A stretch of DNA of 64,000 nucleotides. It comes from Vitis vinifera. Its lineage: Eukaryota; Streptophyta; Magnoliopsida; Vitales; Vitaceae. Below, piece by piece: positions 35,711-46,483 of this stretch. A program made the translations under genes and the position numbers. How positions within the stretch are numbered: position 1 is the stretch's first letter; the number at the start of each line of letters is the position of its first letter. The DNA is taken from contig NC_081823.1 of the NCBI RefSeq assembly GCF_030704535.1, forward strand, positions 25,236,001 to 25,300,000. The letters are read 5' to 3'. The notes under the pieces are model-generated. The model searched no databases, was not told the origin of the DNA, and was given only the letters and a program-made list of their open reading frames with translations.

Positions 35711-36400
35711 AACAAAAGACATTGTTTTATTCATTGAGAATATTCATTTGTACAACAGGGTAGGACTTTGGCTTAGGGTGGGGGTAAGGAATCAATTTGT
35801 TGTTAATATTATTGGTTTTAGTGTGAGTTAAATAAAGCTTGATATGTTGGTGGTTTTAAGACAATTTCAAATTGACGTTCACAACTATAATTTGACTTGA
35901 TACATACTAAAGCCGATAATTACTAAAGGTGCTTTTAATATTTATTTTAATATACTAAAATCAAAATTACCGACATGGGTTTTAAACTTTAATTACTAAA
36001 CTCGATATTTATTTTATTGGGATCGGAGTTTGATTTTCACATATATTCCTGTATGTAAGGAGCAATGTTTTGAGTTAGGATGTGGGTTGATTATATGTTT
36101 CTGCAATAGTTTTGCAAAACTGATTTTTAGAAAATAAGAGCACAAAATTTATTTTATTATTCAACAAATTGATAACCATCTAAGACAAATTGTTGATTTT
36201 GTTTTTATTTCATTTTTCCTTGACTTTTTTTTTGTGGTTAACCAAACAAAAGAAAATGAATTTTTTTTTCCTATGAATTTTCCATGGATAACCAAACAAA
36301 CAAGTGAAAAAATTTATATTCATTTCCTTAGTTTTTTCTTTCCTTCCATTTTTCCTCCCAATTTTCTTTCTCGCCCATTTTTCGGGAACCAAACATAGCC

Positions 36401-37581
36401 TTAGAAAAATTGGTTGTTTAACATGATATTAGAATTTAGTTTGGTGAGAAGTCATGAGTTTGAGCCATCTTACCATAATTTGCATGTTTGTTTCCCTTAT
36501 TTATTTCCACTTGTGAGTATGAAGCTATACTTTCAATTCTATGGGATACCTCTCTCCCAATTTGCAATTCTAAGGTGTCTCTTAACATGCGAGTATAATA
36601 GAGTCACACATGAGGAAAGTGACAATGACGAGGAATCACAAGTTTTTCTTAATAAGAAATTTTTTTTGTCATTTTCTACAAATTCTTTCCACCTTCCCTT
36701 TCATCATATGGTAACATCAATCCTTTAGAATTCTACTATTATAGATCAAGTGGAATATTACTATGTATAGACAAGATTAATCTAGATACATGGGGCCATG
36801 GACCACAAATGAACCAAATTACATAAACTAGTTAGGACAATATTGATTCTTTTGAGTCATTATTATTTTTTGCTTTTGTAAAGTGAAATCACCATCAACA
36901 ATTAGGAAGCCATGAAATCTAAAACTCACAAGAAAATTTCAACTGAAAAACCAATGTAAGAAGAATTTTAGTAATGAACAAAAAATGGAATCAAATATAT
37001 AAGGAAAGGCAAGTGTTTCTGTTCTGGATATGGCTTCATTGCAAGTCCCTCCCATAGCATGAAGCAGTACCATGGAGCAATCTTCCCAATGGAAGTACAT
37101 GTACATTTAGCAAATTCATATAAGCTAATGGACGAGGATTTTCCTGGTTCCCCTAGAAGCCATCAAGTTGTAGATTATGATGATATTTGTTTTTAAATTA
37201 AATAGAAAAAGTAAAAATATTTTACTTTTTCTATTAAGTTAAAAGTAATAAGATCAACCAAAATAATTAAAAGTAACTTGTTATCAATAAGTTCAATTTA
37301 ATTTTATTGATTGATATCAATAAATTACTTTTTAGTTGAATATTCTAACTTTTTCTATTTAGCCAAAAGACAAATACCACCTCTTTCTCTCTTTCTCTCT
37401 CTCTCTCTCTTTATATATAAATGTGAAAATAGTTGAAGGAAATATGTTTCAAGCCCATTATAGATGATAAGGAGGTGTATGTTATGTCTCAATATTTCAT
37501 GTTACATGTCTACTAGTCAACATGAAACTTTATTTTTCATGGATGATGAGCACTTAGGTGAAAACCCTCCAAAACTCTTAA
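36401..37581. other. Intergenic, no gene seen
   Basis: A 104-codon open frame at 36414-36728 shows no domain. A CT-rich microsatellite lies at 37381-37411. Confidence 0.45.
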
Positions 37582-38118
37582 TCAAAGCTTCTCTATAATT
37601 CTAAAGGCAGCCACAGTAAGTATATCAAAGACCTTCAGATCATAGTAAACATTAGGTGGCACATAAGTCTCATTTGAACTCACAAACTCGTATCGGCATG
37701 TGCCTTGATATAGCGCTGCTTCGCGCAAGGACAGTTCAGCGCTATCATAGCTGCCATTCTTTAGCTCCAAAGCTGCTGAATTTAGCGCCTTCTTTGCATC
37801 AGAACAGTGCAGGAAGCAATGTTCATAGGCTGATTTTGTGGCATTGTGTTCAGGATTAGAACCTAAATTCGACATGTTGCTTGCCAAGTAGCTAGAGTGG
37901 CTCATCAAACAGTCGATGATGATGTTGGCAATCCCTACCGCATCGGCTTTCCCCGAACGCTCGTCAGATTTTACACACTGCATGCATACTACTGGTACCT
38001 CAGCAGTGTGGCATGCACTTTCAATTAGTTTGTCTCCTGCCTCTACGGGGTTGAGTGTTTGGCCAAAGAAGAGAGGGGATGAAAGAGTGAGAAGAAAAAG
38101 AAGAATTACAGAAGCCAT
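37582..38118 (-). CDS. Plant invertase/pectin methylesterase inhibitor family protein
   Basis: Single-exon, 178 residues, the normal size. A hydrophobic signal peptide (about 1-19, MASVILLFLLTLSSPLFFG) directs secretion to the apoplast. The four cysteines of the PMEI fold appear to be C36, C45 (IESACHTAEVPVVC), C101 or C105 in AYEHCFLHCSDAKKAL, and C141 (YQGTC). Members bind and block either acid invertases or pectin methylesterases; the sequence does not decide which. The start ATG at 38118 is in good context, with a TATA box about 50 bp upstream. C48 and C70 are additional cysteines. Confidence 0.85.
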   Translation of the reverse strand: MASVILLFLLTLSSPLFFGQTLNPVEAGDKLIESACHTAEVPVVCMQCVKSDERSGKADAVGIANIIIDCLMSHSSYLASNMSNLGSNPEHNATKSAYEHCFLHCSDAKKALNSAALELKNGSYDSAELSLREAALYQGTCRYEFVSSNETYVPPNVYYDLKVFDILTVAAFRIIEKL

Positions 38119-38165
38119 GGATGATAGCTGAAGTGTTGGTGTAGTTGTTTAGCATTCTCTTAGCA

Positions 38166-38173
38166 CTTATATA
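38166..38173 (-). promoter_or_regulatory. TATA box of the inhibitor gene
   Basis: TATATAAG on the minus strand, 48 bp before the ATG at 38118. This implies a leader of about 20 nt. Confidence 0.6.
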
Positions 38174-38446
38174 CAAGATGAAATCTCTCATTATTAATTG
38201 CTTTGGTGCAGTTACAGAATAGAATTTGCTATATGATAAATGCAATTGTTATTTATTACGTATCTTCTACAATTGACTTCCTTTACTCGTGTTTGTTTGT
38301 TCTGTGATAAGGAGAAGACATTAATAATAATAATAAGAAATGATTAATTCTAGGTATTTTTAATTAGCTCAGTCATATTTAATTTAAGGGCTGAATCTAT
38401 AAGTCTTTAATCCGATAAATGAAATCTTTATTTTATTGATTGAGAA

Positions 38447-38744
38447 GGTTATGTTTGGTTTTCGAGAAATTTGAAGGAAAATGTAAGGAAAAGAAAATAG
38501 AAGGAAAAGTGGAAAGAAAAAAAAAAATTCAAAGTTGATAAATTATTTTTATATGTTTCTTTAAACTTATTTCACTTTTTTTTTTTATTATATAAAGATT
38601 AAATAATTTTAAAATACATAAATTTTTAAATAATTTTAATTATATTTTATTTTCTTTCGTATTTCTCATGGTGAAACCAATCACGAGAAAACTATTTTTA
38701 TTAACATTTTTCTCCTTTGCACTTTTTGAGAACCACACATAGCC
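38447..38744. repeat. MITE-like repeat, about 300 bp
   Basis: Left end GGTTATGTTTGGTTTTCGAG and right end TTTGAGAACCACACATAGCC are imperfect inverted repeats. No coding capacity. No clear target duplication. Confidence 0.45.
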
Positions 38745-39200
38745 CAAAGGTTGCTTCAAGTAAACTATTTGTATAAAATTCTAGAATCAATCATCCTAAT
38801 TAATAACTTGATCAATCAACTAATTACGATATCGTCAAAATTATTAGGTTTCTTCTGCACTTCACTACCCAGTTGTCATCCTCAGTATTTTTGCTTATCC
38901 CATTGTCATTAAATGCAAGAAAAATAGTAGAAGGAACAAAATAAGTTCAAGATATGTTATCCTGAATCTTCCTAAGTTCCATTTTGGCATGACTTTCTAG
39001 TTCAAGAAAGTTTTTTTTCCATAGTAATTATCAAGATGGTTCATTGAATTAGTAGGACCTCTTGTTATATGCCATGATTTAGATTTTTTTGCAAAAGATA
39101 GATATTATGGGAAAAGATTTGTTTTAACTCAAAAAAAAAAAAAAAAAAAAACTAGTTCCTTACTAAAATACTTAACAAAGTACAAGAGATAAAAGGCTTA

Positions 39201-39583
39201 GGGCTTGTTCGGTAACTATTTTCAAAAACAGTTTTTAAAAATAATTTTTGAAAACAATTTTTAAAAATTATTCTATAATATTTGTAAAACAAAAATCTAT
39301 TTAAAAACCTGAAATGTATTTAACATGTTTTTAATACTTTTTTTAAAAAATTTTATTTTTAGTTCTTTATTTTTAATTATTCTACATATTTATATAATTA
39401 TTTATTAAAATAGTCATTAGAAAAAAAGTAAAAACAATTAAAAGATGTTTTCTAAAAATACCATGTTTTCTATTTTTGAGAATGAAAAACAGAAAACGGT
39501 TTTTAATTATCAAATATATTTTCCTTATTTTTTTATTTTAGAGAGTAGAAAATTATTTTCGAAAACAATTGCCAAATAAGCTT
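39201..39583. repeat. MITE-like repeat, about 380 bp, hAT type
   Basis: GGGCTTGTTCGGTAACTATT at the left and ATTGCCAAATAAGC at the right are inverted, with AT-rich internal sequence. The GCTTGTTTGGCAACTGTTTTC style is common for hAT-derived MITEs. Target duplication not evident. Confidence 0.5.
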
Positions 39584-40639
39584 TTGGAAGCCTTTTTTGG
39601 GCTATTATGATTAAAGATGTTTCTTTAAACAAGATTATTGTAAATGTATTTGAAATTATCTATAAATATGTTCAGGTTAAATATGAGTGTAAAAATCCCC
39701 TTTATAGATCTTGTAGTATGAAGTGCTTGAATTGGCCCTTCTCCTCTCTTCTTTATTTTCACTAAATAAAGATATGAATTGAAATGATAAATTTGAAAAA
39801 AGTGGCATCTTATCTCATTTTAAAGGTCATTTATATCTTCCTTTTTCAAGTTTAGAATGCTTGTGAAACTTGGACTTCTCTAAAGGGTTTTTCTCACTTT
39901 CTTATGAGACTCAAATGATTCCACTGATCATAATAAGTACTTTCTCAACCACCCTACATTACTTTCTTAGACCTCAATGATCCTTACTACCTACTACACA
40001 ACTTTTTAGAAAATTAAATTATGGGTCTTTACAACATAGGTACAGCACACACATGACTCCCACCAAACACACTTGCTTGTAAGAGATGCTGCAAATTGTG
40101 AATTAGGTTAACCAATCTGGTTTTCTGAACAAACAATATATTTTGCTATGATGATGAGAGACTTAAAAACATCCATACCGAGACCCCATTGATCCATCAT
40201 CACAAATCTAAGCATGGGATGCAAAGCATTAGAGATAGCAACATGCATCCAATAAACCAGCTCTCTATGTGTGAGAAAGATAGGATTTTTACATGCAAGA
40301 TCAGAACTTCATATATATGTTATTATCTCATACTTGGGACAGAATAGGAACCCTATGTTTTGGTCTGCAGGAAGTAATCTCTCCCTAGCTGGAGATTCAG
40401 CAGCAATCGTAGCAAAGAAATGCCAAAAAGTCGAATTTGAATTTATTAACTTAAGCTGAAAAAAACTAACCCTAAACCTAAACTACAACCATGGAAAAAG
40501 AACTAGCCAGTAGAGAACAAAGAAGTCTCTCCTCTGTTGGATGTGCTCCTGCTTCTGCTAGGAGAAGTTCCCCAAAAAAATAGAAGTTGTTGATTCCTTA
40601 TAAAGTGGAGTCAGAATCCCCTCTCAAAAGCATTCTAAA
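39584..40639. other. Intergenic, no gene seen
   Basis: No recognisable coding sequence; short open frames only. Confidence 0.45.
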
Positions 40640-40644
40640 GAGAC

Positions 40645-40985
40645 TGTTGGAAGCAGGGGAGGTTATCACACCAAGCAACTGAGAACAGAGATGTGCTGCT
40701 ACTGATCTGATTTTTTTATTTGATCATAAGGCTGAATTTATACAGATTGTGTAACAGATATGACCTCAAAAAAAGCATCAAATCAAGCTACTTATTGAAC
40801 AAACAACTACCTCCTACAAAATAGCATCAGAATTTAACTTAAAAGCAAAAAACATAAAAATAGCAACAGTAAAAACAAAAACATAAAAATAGCTTCAGCA
40901 TTCTAGTAATCTCGTTGACTTCAATTGCATGTGGTTGACGATTTCAGCCTTTCCCTCAGCAGCTACTAAGGCATAACTCTCAACA
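40645..40985 (-). repeat. 3' LTR of the Copia element
   Basis: Direct repeat of 44903-45242; ends in TG...CA. Confidence 0.95.
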
Positions 40986-40997
40986 CTCCTCCTTGAC

Positions 40998-43900
40998 TTA
41001 GGAGCTGCAAACTCCAAGTCTTTTTCGTAGAAACTCAAATCTTATTTTAGGAAGAGCTTTAGTCAGAATATCTGCATTCTGACTTTCTGTATTGCAGTAG
41101 ACTAGCTGTATATCTCCTTCTTTCTGTACTTCCCTCAGAAAATACAATTTAATCTTGAAGTGCTTTGTTTTACCATGAAAAACTGGATCATTTACAATAG
41201 ATATAGTGGCTTGGTTGTCTACAAACACCTTTGTACTCACTTCTTGCTTCATATCCAAATCTGTTAGCAACTTTCTAAGCCATAAGGCTTGATTTACAGC
41301 TGCAACAGTAGCAATATACTCTGCCTCAGCTGTAGATTGAGCCACGACTTCTTGCTTCCTTGAACTCCATGAAAAAACACCAGAACCAAAGCTAAAACAA
41401 TAGCCTGAAGTACTTCTCATATCGTCAACATAACCAGCCCAATCACTATTAGAAAATCCATGAAAATTGAAACTTTGAACTTGACTGAACTTAATGCCAT
41501 AATCCACAGTGCCTTTAACATATCTTATCACACGCTTTGCTGCCTGGAAATGAATTTCACTAGCACAATGCATGTATCTCGAAAGTAGACTTACAACATG
41601 CATTATATCGGGTCTTGTTGCAGTCAAGTACATTAAGCATCCAATCATGCTTCGATAAAGTCCTTCATCTACCTTTTCAGCACCGTCCTCCTTACAGAAC
41701 TTCTCTTTCTGGTTCATAGGGGTAGATGTAGGTTTGCATTCCTCCATTTTGAATTTCTTCAGAATTTCTTTGGCATATTTTTGTTGGCAGATGAAAATCT
41801 CATTCTGCTTCTAGTGTATTTCCATTCCCAAGAAGTAAGACATCTCACCTAGGTCTGTCATCTCAAAGACCTGCTCCATTTCAGCCTTGAATTTGTTCAC
41901 AAACCCTGCATTACTTCTTGTTACAAGCAAATCATCAACATATAGAGAAACAATTAATATATCTTCTACAATCTTCTTAATTTAGAGTGTAAATTCACTC
42001 AAGCTCTTGTGAAAGCCTAAAGTTAGCAGGTGAGTTTCAATCCTGCTGTACCAGGCTCTAGGGGCTTGTCTTAACCCATACAAGGCCTTCTTAAGAAGGT
42101 ATACTTTTTCTTCTTTTCCTTTGATAGCAAAACCTTCTGGTTGTTCGACAAAAATCTCTTCCTCCAGGTAGCCATTTTCTTTGAGCTGCAAGAGCCAACA
42201 ACATCTTGATTGTATCCAAACGAGCTACTGGTGCAAAGGTTTCCAAAAAGTCAACACCAAACATTTGTGCATACCCTTTGACAACCAGCCTTGCTTTATG
42301 TTTGTTTATAGAACCATCAGAGTTGAGTTTTGTTCTGTAAACCCACTTAACCCCAATAGATTTTTTGTGTGAAGGTCTATATACTAGCTCCCAAGTGTTG
42401 TTCTTGTCAATCATATTTAGCTCCTCCTGCATTGCAACCCTCCATCTTTTATTTTCAGCAACTTCAACAAACCCTGTAGGTTCAAGAACAACTATATTAC
42501 ACCTTTGATAAATATCAAAAAGTGTCCTGAAACCTCTAACTGGAAGTTCATCAACATCTTCATCAATATATTGCTGATTCTGCTCATCCCAGCTCCATTT
42601 CTCCGTTTCCAAAAACTTAACATCTCTACTTACCACAATTTTACTATTTTGTGGCAAGTAGATTCTGTAAGCTTTTGGGGTGCTGCTATATCCAATGAAA
42701 ATTCCTGGTTCTGACTTTTTATCTAGCTTGTCTCTTTTCACCTGAGGAACATAAGAGAAACACAAGCAACCAAAGGTCTTTAAATTCATTAGCATAGGCT
42801 TATAACCAAACCAGGCCTCAAACGGTGTCTGTTTCTACAATGCTTTTGTTGGTAGTCTATTTAGCAAAAATACTGTTGTATTTGCAGCTTCAGCCCAGAA
42901 ACTTTTTGGCAGCTCTTTCTCATGCAAAAGACATCTTGTCATCTCCATTATTGTTCTATTTTTTCTTTCCACCACCCCATTTTGCTGTGGGGTGTATGGT
43001 GCAGTGAGCTGGTGATCTATGCCTGCATCTTCACAAAATTTGTTGAATTTTTCTGAAGTATATTCTGTACCATTATCCGACCTTATAACCTTGATTCTGT
43101 ATTCACTTTGATTTTCAACCATGACCTTATATCTCAAAAACACATCAGCAACCTCAAATTTGTAAGTGAGAAAATAAATCCAACAAAATCTTGTGTAGTC
43201 ATCAATAAATGCAATATAGTACTTACTCCCTTTCAAAGATGGTGTCTTTTGAGGTCCACTAACATCTGTGTGAACCAATTGTAGTTTTTGTGTTGATTTC
43301 CATGCTGCTTTTTTAGGAAAATGACGTCTTGTTTGCTTCCCATATTGACAGGCTGCACATATAGGAAGTTCTTCTTCCAAATCAGGGAGTCCTTCTACAA
43401 TCTGATTCTTCTTCATGTAGAGCATGACATTGTGGTGGAAATGCCCTAATCTTTTATGCCAAAGCATTGTATTGTTCTCATGTTGTGCAGCAGCAATTTG
43501 CTCATCTTCTAACATATTCAAGGCAAAACTTTTGCCTTTCATTTTTATGTTGAACACCTTTCTGCCTTCAGCATCCTTGATTATGCAATTTCTATCTTCA
43601 AAACAAACTTTAAACCCTTTCTCAACAAGTTGTCCAACACTTAGCAGATTTTGGTCAATGTTAGGCACAAACAAAACATCAGAAATGAACTTTAAACCTG
43701 TTAGGCTTTCAATAGCTACTGTTCCTTTACCTTTTACTGGAATATACTCACCATTTCCAATTCTGACTTTGGAAATAGCTGTCCTATCAATCTCCCTAAA
43801 GAGATCTTGATCATATGTCATGTGGTTTGTGCAACCACTGTCCACGAGCCAACTTTTAGAGGTGCTTCCGTTTGCAAAACATGTTGCTGAAAATAGTTGC

Positions 43901-44808
43901 TTCTCCTGGTATTGTTCAGCTGCTACATTGGTTTCTCCTTGCTGTTGCTGAGTTCTACAGATCCTTTCTATGTGTCCCTGTCTACCACATTTGTTGCATT
44001 TCACATCTGGTCTCCACCAACATTTTTGTTAAGGATGATTTGTTTTCTTGCAATGAGGACAGGGTGGATAGGTTCCAGTTTTTTGATTGTTTTTGTTGCT
44101 TGGCTTATTGTTGTTCTTTTTGTTCTTCCTCCTTCTTGTGTTGCCTTCATTGGTCTGTGTCTTTGCTTGAAAAGCTCCTTCTACAGAACTTCCTTGCCTC
44201 ATGAGTCTTCTTTGTTCCAAAGCTTGTAAAGCATTTAGTAGTTCTGCCAAGGTGATACTTGACAAATCTTTTGTGTTTTCCAAAGAAGAAATTGTAGCTT
44301 CATATTTTTCAGGAAGTGTGACAAAAAAATTTTGAACAACTCTTTCATCAAAAAACTCTTTACCTAGCAACCTCACCTTGTTTGTTATGGTAAGAAGTTG
44401 TTCTGCATAATCTTTTATGGTTTGAGACTCCTTTATCCTCACTATTTCAAATTCTTGAATCAGATTCATAACCTGCATATTTCTGACTCTTTCATTGCCT
44501 TGATATTCTTCCCGTAGATGATTCCAGATTTCTGCAGCAGATTCAAGTTGCACGATTTTGGTGAGAATTAATGGTGAGACTGCAGAAAATAAGCAAGCCT
44601 TGGCCTTAGCCTTCCTCGTCTTTTTCTCCTTATGGTTTTTCATCTGTGCCACAGTTGGATTGGCTCCAAGTGGAGAAATTTCATAATCTTCCTCTATTGC
44701 TTCCCAGACATCAAGAGCCTGTAGATGAACAGTCATCCTGATAGCCCAAGTTTGGTAATTTTCTCCATTGAAGATTGGTGGTGCTGCTGTGAAGCTTGCT
44801 TCTTCCAT
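40998..44808 (-). pseudogene. Copia gag-pol, disrupted
   Basis: Gag starts at ATG 44808 (UBN2-type, 259 codons) and is cut by a stop at 44029-44031 just before the zinc knuckle CNKCGRQGHIERIC. The protease site WLVDSGCTNHMT, GAG-pre HKRLGHFHHN and the integrase core HTDVSGP...DDYTRFCWIYF follow in the same frame down to a stop at 42835. After 42795 comes the N-terminal reverse transcriptase. Near 42180 the conserved segment with the first catalytic Asp (usually QLDVKSAFLNG) is missing; only [15 protein letters not shown] remains, in a shifted frame. Further stops lie at 41982 and about 41817; YVDD is kept near 41930. RNase H is open at 41747-40998, with DNQATISIVNDPVFHGKTKH. Not able to transpose by itself. 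Confidence 0.92.
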
Positions 44809-44902
44809 TTCTGCAAGGTTTTCAGATTCAGGTTTGGTATACAGTGTTTAGGCTCACACACCTCATTGGTCCCTCAAGACAAAAATTGCTCTGATACCAA
44901 AC

Positions 44903-45242
44903 TGTTGGAAGCAGGGGAGGTTATCACACCAAGCAACTGAGAACAGAGATGTGCTGCTACTGATCTGATTTTTTTTTTTATCATAAGGCTGAATTTATAC
45001 AAATTGTGTAACAGATATGACCTAAAAAAAAGCATCAAATCAAGCTACTTGTTGAACAAACAACTACTTCCTACGAAATAGCATCAGAATTTAACTTAAA
45101 AGCAAAAAACATAAAAATAGCAACAGCAAAAACAAAAACATAAAAATAGCTTCAGCATTCTAGTAATCTCGTTGACTTCAATTGCATGTGGTTGACGGTT
45201 TCAGCCTTTCCCTCAGCAGCTACTAAGACATAACTCTCAACA
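44903..45242 (-). repeat. 5' LTR of the Copia element
   Basis: Promoter-end LTR for the minus-strand element, next to the Met-tRNA primer-binding site at 44888-44899. Confidence 0.95.
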
Positions 45243-45247
45243 GAGAC

Positions 45248-46483
45248 CCAAAATCCATATATACTAAAGACATCTCAAAATCATTGCAAAGTCTGGCCAA
45301 AATTAGAGCTCAATCGAGTAAGGAAGTATGACAATCTTCCTTCTCAGATGCTTCTCAACTTCCTCCAGTGCTCTCCTATTGTTTTCTACACGCTTCTAAG
45401 ATCTTGCCTCCAAGCTCCAGTGATTATCATCCATGACCATTCAACTAGGGAGCTTAATGATAAATAATTGTAAAACAAGACTGAAAACTCTAAAAGCTAG
45501 CATGAAACTAACCTTCACTGAGGCTAGCATAAATATGGTTGATTGAGGGTCATGCTATAACTAATAAACTTGCTCAAAGATTTATAGCAACATGGATGAT
45601 AAATAGCAATTTATGGTGTTCGTCGATCAGAGAGGTAAAAAACCACAGGATATAGGGACACGTACAAATCCACCATGAGGAATTCGAAATTGCAACCTAG
45701 TCTTATCAAACCAAGGATAAGGTCAAATATTCTAAACTTAAGGTCCTTACCCAAATTCCTAGGAATGTTTTGACAATTCCTTTCTCCACTACTAGTTCTG
45801 AGTTTGCATTTGGTATGGCCAGTTGAATACCTCATCCATATCATAGTTTATTGTCTCCAAAAAAAGAAGGTTGAGATGCTTATTTGTGAACAAAAATAGC
45901 TTTGATTTTTACTAATACCCATTAACTTGTGTGAAACAATGGAAGAAATTGAAAATCTTAAGCAAGGTATTCTAAATTTAAGATCCATATCCATTTTTTG
46001 TGAAATTTTCTTAATTATTATATAATTTATGTGTTTTTATTTATATGTATACTTTTTCTTGTTTAGATTTTTCATGTGCATTGGAGGAGCCTATGGTTAT
46101 TGATGATTAAGTGTGATCGAAGTTATTTTCATGGTTGTTAATTTTACTCTAATTTATTGTATATTAAATTTAATTCATTGTTATTATTTTTATTACATTG
46201 GTTTGTGATTGTTAATTTTATTCTAATTTATTGTTATTCTAAATTTAATATATTTTTATTTGATTTATTTTATGGTGATGAAGTATGGACATATTGGACC
46301 TTGCTCATTAGAGTACTTGCTATGGGATGATATTGGAGAAGATCTTGCTATGAAGTTTATATACATCGTTTGTTGCTATGAGATGGAGATTGGAATTTGT
46401 GTATTTTTTTATTTCTATAATTATGTATGTTTAATGGATCATGGATAATGTTGGATTATTATTTTCTTTAATACTAGCTTATT
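45248..46483. other. Intergenic, no gene seen
   Basis: AT-rich; 46140-46260 has repeated TCTAATTTATTG. No LTR for the downstream Copia could be found here. Confidence 0.45.

Larger units (their letters stand above)
33571..36400. mobile_element. Possible PIF/Harbinger-like terminal-inverted-repeat element holding a gene fragment
   Basis: Left end GACTATGTTTGGTCCCGAAA and right end TTTCGGGAACCAAACATAGC are inverted repeats matching 22 of 23 over CTATGTTTGGT(T)CCCGAAAAAT, and each is flanked by TTA (33568-33570 and 36401-36403). TTA duplications and a TGTTTGG terminus are seen in PIF/Harbinger and Tourist elements. No transposase is present. The same motif is common elsewhere in the window, so a chance pairing of two separate repeats is possible. 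Confidence 0.35.
40645..45242 (-). mobile_element. Copia LTR retrotransposon, 4598 bp, both LTRs present
   Basis: The 5' LTR is 44903-45242 and the 3' LTR 40645-40985 (341 bp), TGTTGG...CTCTCAACA, flanked by GAGAC at 40640-40644 and 45243-45247. The primer-binding site TGGTATCAGAGC (44888-44899, minus) matches initiator Met tRNA, and a purine tract lies at 40986-40999. By eye the LTRs differ at about ten positions. Order gag, protease, integrase, reverse transcriptase, RNase H is that of Copia. It is defective (see its coding region). Confidence 0.96.

Noticed and set aside
43424-44229. Plus-strand frames over the Copia gag-protease region
   Set aside because: Antisense of the Copia polyprotein.
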